From: Streptomyces hiroshimensis
GTDB taxonomy: Bacteria; Actinomycetota; Actinomycetes; Streptomycetales; Streptomycetaceae
Direction of reading: 5' to 3'
Assembly (NCBI RefSeq): GCF_014650335.1
Contig: NZ_BMUT01000018.1
Location: 52,985 to 116,984 of the forward strand
DNA: 64,000 bases
Below the pieces are notes generated by a model. It was not told the origin of the DNA, did no database searches, and worked only from the letters and a program-made list of their open reading frames with translations. Position numbers and translations under genes: made by a program. Positions 43,808 to 52,437 of this stretch are shown piece after piece (positions within the stretch are counted from its first letter, which is position 1; each line of letters opens with the position of its first letter).

Positions 43808-44341
43808 TCACCCCACGACCTGCAGCGAAGTGCCGTTGATGCTCACGACCGGCCCCTCCAGCCTGATGCTGGCCAGGCCCGGCCCGCACGAGAGCTCGAT
43901 GCCCAGGGCGGAGATGCTGATGGAGGGCCCGGCCTCGCCCAGGAACTGCAGTTTGATGCCGCCCATCGGCGCCGGCGCGTCACTGATCACCAGGGCCTTC
44001 TGGCCGGGGGTCGCCAGCACGATCTGCGGGGTCCCCGGCGGGCTGGTACGGGCCGCCGGGGGCACGTCCCCCGCGCCGCCGCGCCAGAACCCCACCCACA
44101 CCGCCCGGTGGGGGTCGCCCTCCAGGAACTGCACCCACACCCCGGAGTTGACCAGGGGCACGACGTACATGCCGCTGGCGACGCCCGCCACAGGCGAGAG
44201 CGGCGCGGCCCAGATGCCGGGCTCGTTGCCGAGCACCTCGGGGACCCGCACCAGCAGCCGGCCTTCCTGGAGCGGATCCTCGTTGGAGACGACCACGCCT
44301 TGGTGCAGACCGTGGAACCGCTTCGTGGTCGAGGCTTTCAT
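43808..44341 (-). CDS. Spike/baseplate protein, gpV/gp5-like OB-fold domain
   Basis: 177 residues; the ATG at 44341 overlaps the hub stop. FHGLHQGVVVSNEDPLQEGRLLVRVPEVLG and WVQFLEGDPHRAVWVGFWRGG are the OB-fold of VgrG gp5/Afp8-like spikes, followed by a short beta-prism with an ISISALGIELSCGPGLASI repeat. Carries the C-terminal half of what is one protein in Photorhabdus Afp8/Pvc8. Confidence 0.85.
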   Translation of the reverse strand: MKASTTKRFHGLHQGVVVSNEDPLQEGRLLVRVPEVLGNEPGIWAAPLSPVAGVASGMYVVPLVNSGVWVQFLEGDPHRAVWVGFWRGGAGDVPPAARTSPPGTPQIVLATPGQKALVISDAPAPMGGIKLQFLGEAGPSISISALGIELSCGPGLASIRLEGPVVSINGTSLQVVG

Positions 44342-45459
44342 GGGATCACCACCGGTGTGTTCGAGACGAGGCCCTCGCGGGCGAGGCTGAAGCTCTGCTT
44401 GTATTCGCCGCGCTTGATCTCGTGCGTGACGCTGCGCACGTACCACAGGCCGTCGTAGGTCAGGCCCGCGCCGCGGACGCCCACCAGGCGCCGGGGGCTC
44501 AGGACGTGCCCGTAGCGCAGGACGTCCAGCCGGCCCTGCGCGGTGACGACGTCGCTGGACCGGGCGGACTCGCCGAGGCCCAGCAGCAGGATCTCCGGGA
44601 GGGAGCGGCCGGTCAGATCGGGCAACGGCTCCTCCTTGAACGCCGGCGCGGGGCGCACCGCGAGAGGCGGCCGCAAGGGGCTGACGTCGGGGACCGGCAC
44701 CGAGAACGTGACCTTGGTGTTGGGTTCGGTGATGTCGATCGCGTAGGCCGTGCGGCCGGTGCCGTCGTAGCCGAAGCTCAGTGACTCGACGTTGGTCGCG
44801 GCGTCCGAGTCCACGGTGAGCGCGGGCTGCGGCACACCCACCCGTACCTCCGGCCCCCAGTAGGCGATGTTGGCCCCCGGGAGCGGTCCGGAATCGACGT
44901 AGAAGACGTAGCCGACATGCTGCGCCAGCGCCTTGAGGTACTCCAGGTCGGTGCCGTGCTGGATCGGCGGGGTCTCGAGGACGTTCGGGATGTCCGGGAT
45001 CAGGGGAGGAACGGCCACCGGCACGATGCCGTACCGCATATAGGGTGCACACACCTGCGTGACCTGCAATGAGGACACCAGGGCCGGGAAGGACCTCTTC
45101 TTTACCTTCTGGTCCATGACGATCGAGATGTCCTGGCCCGTGACCGTGAGGGTCGAGCTTCCCGGGGACGACCCGCACGCCTGGTCCTGACGGGTGATCA
45201 GCCCGTCCATCAGGACGTGCGGCATGCCTCCGACGACGACCGTCACGATGATGCGGGTCTGCGGGTCCAGCATCCCCAGCGGGAGCATCTCCCGCGTCAC
45301 GGCCGACCGCTTGCCGAGCGCGAACGTCAGCTGGAAGCCGCTCGCCCCCTCGGTCGCGGCCGTGATCTGCACGGAGCGCAGGGCGTCCACGAGGGAAGGG
45401 GGCGCCGGTGTGGGCACGTACTTCCCCGTGAGCAGCATCAGTTGCAGGCTGTGGGTCAT
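44338..45459 (-). CDS. Baseplate hub protein, gpD (late control)-like
   Basis: 373 residues. PPSLVDALRSVQITAATEGASGFQLTFALGKRS at the N-terminus, then tetrapeptide-rich beta domains with TLTVTGQDISIVM and TYDGLWYVRSVTHEIKRGEYKQSFSL, matching phage gpD/VgrG N-terminal hub domains. Together with the following spike gene it replaces a fused Afp8. Overlaps the LysM gene upstream and the spike gene downstream by ATGA. Confidence 0.88.
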   Translation of the reverse strand: MTHSLQLMLLTGKYVPTPAPPSLVDALRSVQITAATEGASGFQLTFALGKRSAVTREMLPLGMLDPQTRIIVTVVVGGMPHVLMDGLITRQDQACGSSPGSSTLTVTGQDISIVMDQKVKKRSFPALVSSLQVTQVCAPYMRYGIVPVAVPPLIPDIPNVLETPPIQHGTDLEYLKALAQHVGYVFYVDSGPLPGANIAYWGPEVRVGVPQPALTVDSDAATNVESLSFGYDGTGRTAYAIDITEPNTKVTFSVPVPDVSPLRPPLAVRPAPAFKEEPLPDLTGRSLPEILLLGLGESARSSDVVTAQGRLDVLRYGHVLSPRRLVGVRGAGLTYDGLWYVRSVTHEIKRGEYKQSFSLAREGLVSNTPVVIP

Positions 45460-45782
45460 CCCGGGGCTTCCCCCGCCGCATAGGTGCCCGGCATCCCCGC
45501 GGGCAGGGTGATCCGCAGCCGCCGCCCCGGCACCGCGGTGAGGTCGTCGGGGCGCAGCGCGCGGTGGGCGTCGGCGATCCGCCAGTCCTGCTCGGGGTCG
45601 CCCAGGTGCCGCGCGGCGAACCGGTCGAGCCGGTCGCCGACTCCCACCGGCTCCTCGCGGACGGTCACCAGGTCCTCGGGGTGCGGCGGGAAGCGGCGCC
45701 TGACGTAGGTGATGGTCCGCCCGTCCGGACCGGTCCAGGTGGCTGTGGGGAGGCCGCAGTAGCGGCTGGTGGACTCGAACAT
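45456..45782 (-). CDS. LysM-like tail adaptor (C-terminal Afp7-like half)
   Basis: 108 residues. VREEPVGVGDRLDRFAARHLGDPEQDWRIADAHRALRPDDLTAVPGRRLRITLP has the LysM/gpX tail-protein pattern. In other eCIS this region is fused to the tube-like domain of the next gene. It links the spike hub to the tube. Confidence 0.8.
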   Translation of the reverse strand: MFESTSRYCGLPTATWTGPDGRTITYVRRRFPPHPEDLVTVREEPVGVGDRLDRFAARHLGDPEQDWRIADAHRALRPDDLTAVPGRRLRITLPAGMPGTYAAGEAPG

Positions 45783-45806
45783 CGGCGTCTCCTCGGCTCC
45801 CCGCGC

Positions 45807-46448
45807 TCAGATCCCGGTCAGCCCGACGGCGTCGGAGCCGTACGCGCCGAGGGCCGCGAAGCTCTCCTTGCCCTGGTGGTAGCGGAGGTAGAGCGCCCCG
45901 GCGCGGTGCTCGAAGCCGACGTCGTCGGTGGTCAGGGTGCGCACGGAGAGGGACACTTTGGCCCGCACGGGCTGGAGGGCGCTGTCGTACGCCTCCTCGG
46001 TGACGGACATCTCCGTGATCCGCACCGGTAGGACCCTGCGCCGGCCGAGCACGAGGACGGTCAGCGGCGCTTCCACCGGAGCGATCTCGATCATCCCCAT
46101 GGACGACAGCCGGTCGCTCTCGCGCAGTTGCGCTCCCGTGGGGTGGATGGCGCTCTCCAGCGCGGAGAGCACCGCGAAGAGCCCGGTGCCGGCCGCCGGG
46201 TCGGGCCGGCCGCCCTTGTCGGCCCGGTCGGCCGCGTCGAACTCCGCCTCGAACCGGAACGTCTCCTGCGGCGGGCCGCTGAGCCGCAGCGCCTCCAGCC
46301 GGTCCCCGCCTCCTGCGCCGGCGCCGCGCGGCTGCAGGCTGCGGGTGAGGGTGTCGGGGTTGTACTGGAACGGCGTCACCCGCAGGACGCGGCCCTGCTC
46401 GGCGTCCAGGAACACGAATCCGCCACGCAGGGCGATGGGGGTCGTCAT
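45807..46448 (-). CDS. CIS tube-domain protein (N-terminal Afp7-like half)
   Basis: 213 residues. The start GGFVFLDAEQGRVLRVTPFQYNPDTLTRSL is the typical opening of the CIS-tube N-terminal domain. Beta-rich throughout, with VEAPLTVLVLGRRRVLPVRITEMSVTEEAYDSALQPVRAKVSLSVRTL near the end. Adaptor between tube and spike, encoded apart from the LysM part. Confidence 0.85.
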   Translation of the reverse strand: MTTPIALRGGFVFLDAEQGRVLRVTPFQYNPDTLTRSLQPRGAGAGGGDRLEALRLSGPPQETFRFEAEFDAADRADKGGRPDPAAGTGLFAVLSALESAIHPTGAQLRESDRLSSMGMIEIAPVEAPLTVLVLGRRRVLPVRITEMSVTEEAYDSALQPVRAKVSLSVRTLTTDDVGFEHRAGALYLRYHQGKESFAALGAYGSDAVGLTGI

Positions 46449-46711
46449 CGGGCCGCCTCCCGCAACCGCCGTGGCGGATCGAGGGCTTCGTGGACGGTGT
46501 GGGCGATGCGACGGCCGAGGGCGGTGGGATCGTCGGTGGCGTGCACCGGTGCCGCCGTGGCGCGGCGCAGGTGGAGGTCCCCGTGGCCGCCGGGCGGCGC
46601 GGCGGCCAGCAGGGCGCCGAGTTCCGACTCCAGCGCCCGGCGCAGCGCAGCGGCCCGGTGGCGGGGAACGCCCTCCAGTACCAGCCGCCCGATGGACAGT
46701 TCGACCTTCAC
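46445..46711 (-). CDS. Small conserved eCIS-locus protein
   Basis: 88 residues; the GTG at 46711 overlaps the ATPase stop. Mainly helical with one strand IGRLVLEGV near the start and RHRAAALRRALESELGALL. Proteins of this size and place occur in many eCIS loci without known function. Possibly a baseplate or chaperone subunit. Confidence 0.75.
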   Translation of the reverse strand: MKVELSIGRLVLEGVPRHRAAALRRALESELGALLAAAPPGGHGDLHLRRATAAPVHATDDPTALGRRIAHTVHEALDPPRRLREAAR

Positions 46712-48828
46712 GGGGTCACCTCCGGCCGGCCGTCCCAGGAGAAGTCCGCCTCGGGCAGCGGCATGTCGGCCTTGCGCAGTTCGGCGCGGGCCGCGGCCAG
46801 GACGGCGGGCATGCCGATGGGGGTGCCGGCCGAGGCGGCGGTGAAGGCCGCGTTGAGCGCGATGTTGCGGATCATCCCGCCGCTCAGCGGGAGCTCCGCC
46901 AGCCGGCCGGTGTCCAGGGCGTCGACGGGCGCGGCGTCCGGGAAGGCCCGCTCCCACATCCGGCGGCGTTCGGCGGGGCCGGGGAAGTCGAAGGGCACGA
47001 TGAAGCGCAGCCGCCGCAGGAAGGCCGTGTCCAGCGCCCGCCGCTGGTTGGTGGCCAGGATGGCGAGGCCCCGGTAGGACTCCATCCGCTGGAGCAGGTA
47101 GCCGACCTCGATGTTGGCGTACCGGTCGTGGGAGTCCTTGACCTCGCTGCGCTTGCCGAACAGCGCGTCGGCCTCGTCGAAGAAGAGGATGGTGCCGCCC
47201 GGTTCGGCCGCGTCGAAGAGGCGGCGCAGGTTCTTCTCCGTCTCCCCGATGTACTTGCTGACCGCCGCGGAGAGGTCCACCCGGAACAGGTCGAGGCGCA
47301 GGTGCCGGGCGAGCACCTCGGCCGCCATGGTCTTCCCCGTGCCGCTGGGCCCGGTGAACAGCGCGCTGATCCCCAGACCCCGGCTCGTCCGCTGCCCGAA
47401 GCCCCAGTTCCGGTAGACCGTGTCGCGCTGGGCCACCTGGGCGGCGATCTGCCGCAGCAGCTCCTCCTCCCGTGCGGGCAGCACGATGTCGTCCCAGCCG
47501 ACCCCGGGCTCCAGGCGCTGGGCCAGCCCGCCGAGCCGGGGGCGGGTGCGCACCAGGCAGTCCCGCCAGGCCGCGTCCGGATCGCCGCCCGCGGCGGCCG
47601 CGATCTCGTGGATCGAGGGCAGGTCCAGGGCGAACTGCCCGGCCAGGCGGTCCGCGTCGGCCGGGGGCAGCAGCGTGCGCCACGCGGCGGCCTGCTCGAC
47701 GGCGGGCGGCGGGACGACCTCCACCACCGCGGTGGGGGCCGGCACCCCGGACCGGGTCTCCCCGGTGGCCACCAGGCACGGCCCGCCGACGCGGTCGAGG
47801 AAACGGCCGAGCCGCCCGGCCGCCTCCCCTGCGGCGCGCGCTTCGCCGTCGGCGCTCACCTCGTCGTCGGCGTCGAGCCACAGGGCCAGCGGCAGCAGAC
47901 GGGACTCGCGCTGCCAGAGCCGCGCGACCGTGTCGAGCTCCGCCGCCGCGCCCGGCAGCAGGCCGGCCGGCAACCCGTACAGCAGCAGCCCCGCCGCGGC
48001 TGCGGCCTCGACCGCCACCGCGCGCTTCGTCTCCCGGTCGGGACCCAGGAGCTGAACCACCGGCACCCGGCCGCCGGACCACGCCGGGGCCTGCTGCCAG
48101 TGGCCGACGATCTCCGCCACCGCCGGGTGACCGGATCCGGGGCCGGGGCCGGATCCGGAACCCGGGCCGGGGACCTCGGGGGAACCGGGTGCGGGCCGCA
48201 GGAGGGTCACCAGCGATTCGAGGCGGTCGTCGAGGTAGTCCAGCCCCTTGAGGTGGTTGACGATGCGCTCGTCGGCACTCAGGGGGCTGGTCACCAGTGC
48301 CCGGCCCGCCGCCCGTTCGACCTCGACGAGCCGCCAGTAGCGCAGGCCCCGGTAGGGGGACAGCACGTCCCACGCGGGCTCCGGCAGCACCGACAGGGCC
48401 AGGGCGAAGGTGGCGCAGGACAGGCCCGGGTCACCCTGCACCGCCGCACACAGCTCCGCGAACGCGGGGTCCAGCTCAGGGGCTGCGCACAACAAGAGGG
48501 TGTTCCGCTCGAACGCGGACAGGCCGAGGAGCCCGCCGAGGGAGACGAGGGCGGGCGGCGGGTCGGCGGCCGCGGCGCGCTCCACGGCCGCGGCGGCGGA
48601 GGCGAGTTGCCGGTCGGTGACGGGAGCCTGTGACGCTGCGCCGGGCGGGGTGCCGGCGGCCCGGGCGCGCAGCAGGAGCCGCAGCCACGCGAGTCCCGCC
48701 TCCAGATAGCGCTCGTTGACGTCGTCCCAGGTCTCCGGTGCGGCGTGTGTGCCGGCATCGGCCGGTGTCGCGGCGTCTGCGGGCCCGGACCCGGGCCCGG
48801 CGGCGCGGTCCGCCTTGACGGAGGTCAT
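46708..48828 (-). CDS. AAA+ ATPase of the contractile injection system (Afp15/Pvc15-like)
   Basis: 706 residues. The N-terminal 450 residues are helical and Ala-rich. The AAA+ module has Walker A GPSGTGKT near 493-500, Walker B ILFFDEAD near 545-552, sensor-like LAILATNQRRALDTAFLRRLRF, and a small helical domain at the end. The family is required for assembly or payload loading in eCIS; its precise role is still debated. Coupled by ATGA to the genes on both sides. Confidence 0.92.
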   Translation of the reverse strand: MTSVKADRAAGPGSGPADAATPADAGTHAAPETWDDVNERYLEAGLAWLRLLLRARAAGTPPGAASQAPVTDRQLASAAAAVERAAAADPPPALVSLGGLLGLSAFERNTLLLCAAPELDPAFAELCAAVQGDPGLSCATFALALSVLPEPAWDVLSPYRGLRYWRLVEVERAAGRALVTSPLSADERIVNHLKGLDYLDDRLESLVTLLRPAPGSPEVPGPGSGSGPGPGSGHPAVAEIVGHWQQAPAWSGGRVPVVQLLGPDRETKRAVAVEAAAAAGLLLYGLPAGLLPGAAAELDTVARLWQRESRLLPLALWLDADDEVSADGEARAAGEAAGRLGRFLDRVGGPCLVATGETRSGVPAPTAVVEVVPPPAVEQAAAWRTLLPPADADRLAGQFALDLPSIHEIAAAAGGDPDAAWRDCLVRTRPRLGGLAQRLEPGVGWDDIVLPAREEELLRQIAAQVAQRDTVYRNWGFGQRTSRGLGISALFTGPSGTGKTMAAEVLARHLRLDLFRVDLSAAVSKYIGETEKNLRRLFDAAEPGGTILFFDEADALFGKRSEVKDSHDRYANIEVGYLLQRMESYRGLAILATNQRRALDTAFLRRLRFIVPFDFPGPAERRRMWERAFPDAAPVDALDTGRLAELPLSGGMIRNIALNAAFTAASAGTPIGMPAVLAAARAELRKADMPLPEADFSWDGRPEVTP

Positions 48829-50027
48829 GTCACCACCACCGCCAGGTCGTCGTCGAGGCGGGGCGGGGTGGCGTCGCCGTCCACGACGGGGCTGTCCACC
48901 CCGTCGACGCGCAGCCGCAGCACGTGCCGGCCGGGACCGGAGGAGGGGAAGGAGAAGACCAGCTTGGAGGCGCGCTTCCCCTGGAAGGCCGTGACGGGCA
49001 CGGGCCGGTCCCCGACCAGCAGGTGGACCCGCTGGCCGGCCGCGACCGGCGGTTCGCAGTCCACCTTGAGCTTCACCGTGCCGCCCGCGCCGGGCTGCGC
49101 CGACAGCGGCAGGGAGGAGTTGGCGATGCGCGGGGCGACCGCCAGCGGGAGCGCCCGCGTGACCTGCCGCGTACCGTCGTCACCGGTCAGGACGACCGTC
49201 GCCGACCACGGTCCGGGCACCAGATCGTCACCCCTGACCACGGCCCGCGCCTCGTGCTCGCCCACCGCGGTCGTGGGCAGGGCGACGGTGCCGAACAGCG
49301 GGTGGGTGAGGTGGACGGCCGGCGTTCCGGCGTCCAGCCTGCCGCCCGTCACGACGAGTTCCGTCCCGAGCGTCGCGGCCTCCGGGGTCACGCCCGTCAG
49401 GACGGGCAGTCCGCCGGCCGGGTCCGGGGCGGCCTCGGGCCCCCTGCCCTCGGCGCCGATCCGTACCACCGGCAGCGGGGCGCGGGCGGGCCGCGCGCTG
49501 TCGAGCAGCACGATGCGGGCCTGGTACGCGGCCGAGATCCGGTAGTGGCTCTGGAAGGCGCTCCACAGTTTGGACAGGTCGTCGACGGACAGGTCCGCGG
49601 GTGTGATCCGTACGGGCTCGGGCTGCCGGTGGGCGTCCCCGAGGTCCGCGTCGGTGTCGTAGTCGTCCGGGCCCAGCACGCAGTGGTCGTGCAGGGCCGT
49701 CATCGCCGCCCCGAGGACCCGCAGGGCGACCAGGCCCTGCGGGTCGTCGTGCACGTACGGGGTGAGGAGGTAGTGCAGGACGACGGGCAGGGCGGGCCGG
49801 CCGGTCTCGCCGGGGCGGATCCCGGGCGGGTCGGTGTTGCGCCAGGCGCCGTCGATCGTCGTCCGGTACAGGAACACGTTCAGGATCGGGGGGTCCTGGT
49901 GGTCGGACGCGGCCTCGTCGGGCGTCTTCGAGGTGACCCGGAGCCCCTGGGCCGTGCCGGCCGCCGCCCTGCCCAGGACCACCTGCAGGGCACGGGTGAC
50001 GGCGGCCACGGCATCGGAGTCGCTCAT
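48825..50027 (-). CDS. Tail terminator/cap protein (Pvc16/Afp16-like, DUF4255)
   Basis: 400 residues. The N-terminal 200 residues carry the DUF4255 pattern: VAAVTRALQVVLGRAA, LNVFLYRTTIDGAWRN, PALPVVLHYLLTPYVHDDP and HDHCVLGPDDYD. The remainder is a beta-sandwich-like C-terminal extension of unknown role (DGTRQVTRALPLAVAPRIANSS and KLKVDCEPPVA). Caps the tube/sheath end in Afp/PVC particles. Confidence 0.9.
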   Translation of the reverse strand: MSDSDAVAAVTRALQVVLGRAAAGTAQGLRVTSKTPDEAASDHQDPPILNVFLYRTTIDGAWRNTDPPGIRPGETGRPALPVVLHYLLTPYVHDDPQGLVALRVLGAAMTALHDHCVLGPDDYDTDADLGDAHRQPEPVRITPADLSVDDLSKLWSAFQSHYRISAAYQARIVLLDSARPARAPLPVVRIGAEGRGPEAAPDPAGGLPVLTGVTPEAATLGTELVVTGGRLDAGTPAVHLTHPLFGTVALPTTAVGEHEARAVVRGDDLVPGPWSATVVLTGDDGTRQVTRALPLAVAPRIANSSLPLSAQPGAGGTVKLKVDCEPPVAAGQRVHLLVGDRPVPVTAFQGKRASKLVFSFPSSGPGRHVLRLRVDGVDSPVVDGDATPPRLDDDLAVVVT

Positions 50028-51097
50028 GTCCGCCGCCGCAGGTACTCGTCGAGTGCGGGGCCCGCCTTCCGGACGCCCCCGGCATCCTGCGGGCGCGCGG
50101 CCGCGGACGCCGGAGCCGCCGCCCGGACCTCCAGCCGCTCGATGCTGATCCGGACGACGGTCTCCGCTTCCGCCGTGGCGGGGGCGGCCCGTCGCAGGCC
50201 GTTCCGGCCGGGCTCCGCGCGGGGCCTCCCGGCGGGAACCGACTCCGGCGGACCGGTGTGGACGGGCGAGGGGGCGGCGGGGAAGGGAGCGGCGGGTGAC
50301 GGCGCAGGGCGGACGGGGTGGGCGGGGTGGGCCGCGGGGCGGCCCGGCGCGCGCAAGGGGGCCTGCGCGGCGGTTACCTGGGGGCGGGCCGGGGGCGAAG
50401 GCGGGGGTGCGGCAGGGGGCTCCCCCGGGCGCCGCGGCGTCGCCGGTCCGGCGCCGACGGCGGTCGCCGGGCGGGCGGTAAGTGCCGCCGGGCCTGCGGC
50501 GGGAGACGGCGCGGGGGATACCGATGGGGCCGGTGAGGCGACAGGGGATGCCGTCGGCGGAGGGAAGCGTTCGCCGTCGGAGCCGGCAGGACGGGCAGGA
50601 CGGGCGGGGCTGCCGGGGCGGGCGGGGCTGCCGGGGTCGGCAGAGGCCGGCGCAGTGGCCCCTGCCGGTCGGACCGGCGTCCCCTCCGCGGGACGGCCGT
50701 CCGGGGAAGCCTCGGCTCCCGGGCCAGGCGCCTCCGCCCCGGGGCTTCCTGCGCCGGACGGCCGCCCGCCCGGCAGCCGCATCCCGGACGGCCGGCCCGA
50801 GGGCTGGGCCGTTCCACCGGATACGCGGGGCGTACGGGTGACTCCCGGCTCGTACACAGCGGCCGGCGGCAGTACGGACGCGGGCGGCGCTGCGGAGAAC
50901 GGGCCCGGCTCCGGCCCCTCCTCGTCCCCGCCCGGGCGGACGAGGTCTGCACTCTCTACGGCTTCTCCGGCCTCCGCGGCCGTCCCGGACGCCTCCGGCT
51001 CGCGCAGCCGGGGAGGCTCCGGGTCGAACAGCGTCGGCAGCCGTGGCCGGAGCCGCGGGCCCGGCGCGCCCAGCAGACGGTCCACGAAATCGCTCAC
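50024..51097 (-). CDS. Pro/Ala-rich linker protein of the eCIS operon
   Basis: 357 residues; the GTG at 51097 overlaps the upstream stop. The N-terminus VSDFVDRLLGAPGPRLRPRLPTLFDPE has an amphipathic helix and a PxLFDPE motif; about 250 central residues are disordered Pro/Ala/Gly/Ser sequence. The C-terminus has TVVRISIERLEVRAAAP and ALDEYLRRR, a short strand-and-helix signature I recall from the ends of other eCIS proteins. No tape-measure-like coiled coil. Probably a flexible adaptor between baseplate and tube, or a payload-binding scaffold. Confidence 0.75.
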   Translation of the reverse strand: MSDFVDRLLGAPGPRLRPRLPTLFDPEPPRLREPEASGTAAEAGEAVESADLVRPGGDEEGPEPGPFSAAPPASVLPPAAVYEPGVTRTPRVSGGTAQPSGRPSGMRLPGGRPSGAGSPGAEAPGPGAEASPDGRPAEGTPVRPAGATAPASADPGSPARPGSPARPARPAGSDGERFPPPTASPVASPAPSVSPAPSPAAGPAALTARPATAVGAGPATPRRPGEPPAAPPPSPPARPQVTAAQAPLRAPGRPAAHPAHPVRPAPSPAAPFPAAPSPVHTGPPESVPAGRPRAEPGRNGLRRAAPATAEAETVVRISIERLEVRAAAPASAAARPQDAGGVRKAGPALDEYLRRRT

Positions 51098-51834
51098 CCG
51101 GCCGCCTCCAGATAGAAGCGGCGCCGCGCGGGGCTGACGGCGAGGACGTCCTGTTCCGTCCAGCCGTAGGCGCGGGCGAGCGCGTGCACCTCGTACAGCA
51201 GGCGGCGCGCGTACCCCTCGATCTCGGCCCACAGGTGCCCGGCGACGTCCAGCTCCGCCGACCAGGTGTGCCCGCAGCCGGGGCACTCCAGCGCCACCGT
51301 CGTCTCCGCTCCCGGGTCGACGCCGGGGAGCCGCCGGGCCACCTCCTCCAGGACGCGGCCCGGCAGAGGGCCCGCCTCCGGGGAGGTACCGACGACGCAG
51401 CGCTGCAGCAGGGCCCGGCGGGAGTCGCGTCCGCCGCCGGCGACGGCCAGCAGGTCGCGCAGGGTCAGGGCACGGTACGTCACGTCGCGGCCCCCCGCGC
51501 GGAAGCTCCCCGTGGGCGGTGCCGGCCGTGCCCCGGGTACGGCTGCCGGTGCCGGCGGCCGCAGTTCGGCCGTCTCCACGGCGACTTCGAGCGGTTCCCC
51601 GCAGGCCGGGCAGTCGGCCGCGCAGGGAAGGGAGCTGCCGAACGCCCGCTCCCGGAATCCGAGCAGCAGGGCGTGGAGACCGGCCAGGGTGAGATCGGCG
51701 ACCCCGTCCCCCGCGGCGGTTTCCGCGTCCCCCGCGGCGGTCCTGGCGAGCAGCAGGGCCCGGTCCCGCGGGCCCTGCCCGCTCCCGGACTCCCACACCG
51801 ACAGGAGCTGCGCCTCGGTCAGCTCGGCCACCAC
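51094..51834 (-). CDS. Conserved eCIS protein with a zinc-ribbon pattern
   Basis: 246 residues. N-terminal helix ELTEAQLLSVWESG; four cysteines in two knuckles, ADCPACGEP (about 73-81) and LECPGCGHTW (about 183-192), could bind one zinc ion. The C-terminus is helical (HLWAEIEGYARRLLYEVHALARAYGW), as in T4-like baseplate chaperone proteins. GTG start at 51834. I cannot place it in a named family; it may be a baseplate assembly chaperone. Confidence 0.75.
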   Translation of the reverse strand: MVAELTEAQLLSVWESGSGQGPRDRALLLARTAAGDAETAAGDGVADLTLAGLHALLLGFRERAFGSSLPCAADCPACGEPLEVAVETAELRPPAPAAVPGARPAPPTGSFRAGGRDVTYRALTLRDLLAVAGGGRDSRRALLQRCVVGTSPEAGPLPGRVLEEVARRLPGVDPGAETTVALECPGCGHTWSAELDVAGHLWAEIEGYARRLLYEVHALARAYGWTEQDVLAVSPARRRFYLEAAG

Positions 51835-51838
51835 GCCG

Positions 51839-52363
51839 TCACCCCGATGCGGTGTCGGTGAACTGCGGGAGCTCCGGCGGGTTGGTGCGCTCCCGCACCC
51901 ATCCGTGGTGCTCCAGCTTGATGTGTTCGAAGGCGACGGCGTTGGCGTTCGCGTCGAGGTCCGGGAGGGCCTGGTACTCCGACACCCAGCAGTCGTGCAC
52001 GGAGTACGACAGCACCTGCTGCCCGGCCTCGTCGAACACGTCGATGATGAGGTCGCGGCGGAAGTCCTTCAGCGAGGTCTCCAGCCCGCCGGCCGACTTG
52101 CGCAGGCTCCACACCTTGTTCGCCCACTCCTCGAAGGCGGTGTCGGCCGTGCAGCCGCGCTCCAGTGTGATGGCCTCGTACTCGGTGCGGCCGGGCAGCT
52201 TGCGGCTGGTCCCCGGGTCACCGCCGTTCCGGTGCTTGACCACCTCGGTGGTCCGCTTCAGACCGCTGACCTTGCTGATCCCCGCGATGTACGTCGTCCC
52301 ACCGCCGAACTTCACCCGGAACCGGAAGTTCTTGTACGGGTCCCGGCGCGTGATCTCCGGCAT
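51839..52363 (-). CDS. Inner tube protein of the contractile injection system (gp19-like)
   Basis: 174 residues from the ATG at 52363. DPYKNFRFRVKFGGGTTYIAGISKVSGLKRTTEVVKHRNGGDPGTSRKLPGRTEYEAITLERG is a T4 gp19/Afp1-like tube start, and the C-terminal AFEHIKLEHHGWVRE closes the fold. Only one tube gene is recognisable; Afp and PVC loci have two. 59 bases separate it from the sheath gene. Confidence 0.93.
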   Translation of the reverse strand: MPEITRRDPYKNFRFRVKFGGGTTYIAGISKVSGLKRTTEVVKHRNGGDPGTSRKLPGRTEYEAITLERGCTADTAFEEWANKVWSLRKSAGGLETSLKDFRRDLIIDVFDEAGQQVLSYSVHDCWVSEYQALPDLDANANAVAFEHIKLEHHGWVRERTNPPELPQFTDTASG

Positions 52364-52407
52364 CGTCCTCGCTCCTCCTGCTTCCTGCGACCTGGAACCG
52401 CGTTCCG

Positions 52408-52437
52408 GACCTAGACCTAGACCTAGACCTGGACCTG
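52408..52437. repeat. Hexanucleotide repeat across the sheath stop codon
   Basis: Five tandem copies of GACCT(A/G) (plus strand) cover the last codons of the sheath gene and the start of the tube leader; the sheath TAG lies inside it (52423-52425). Slippage by one unit would keep the frame but move the stop. Confidence 0.75.
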
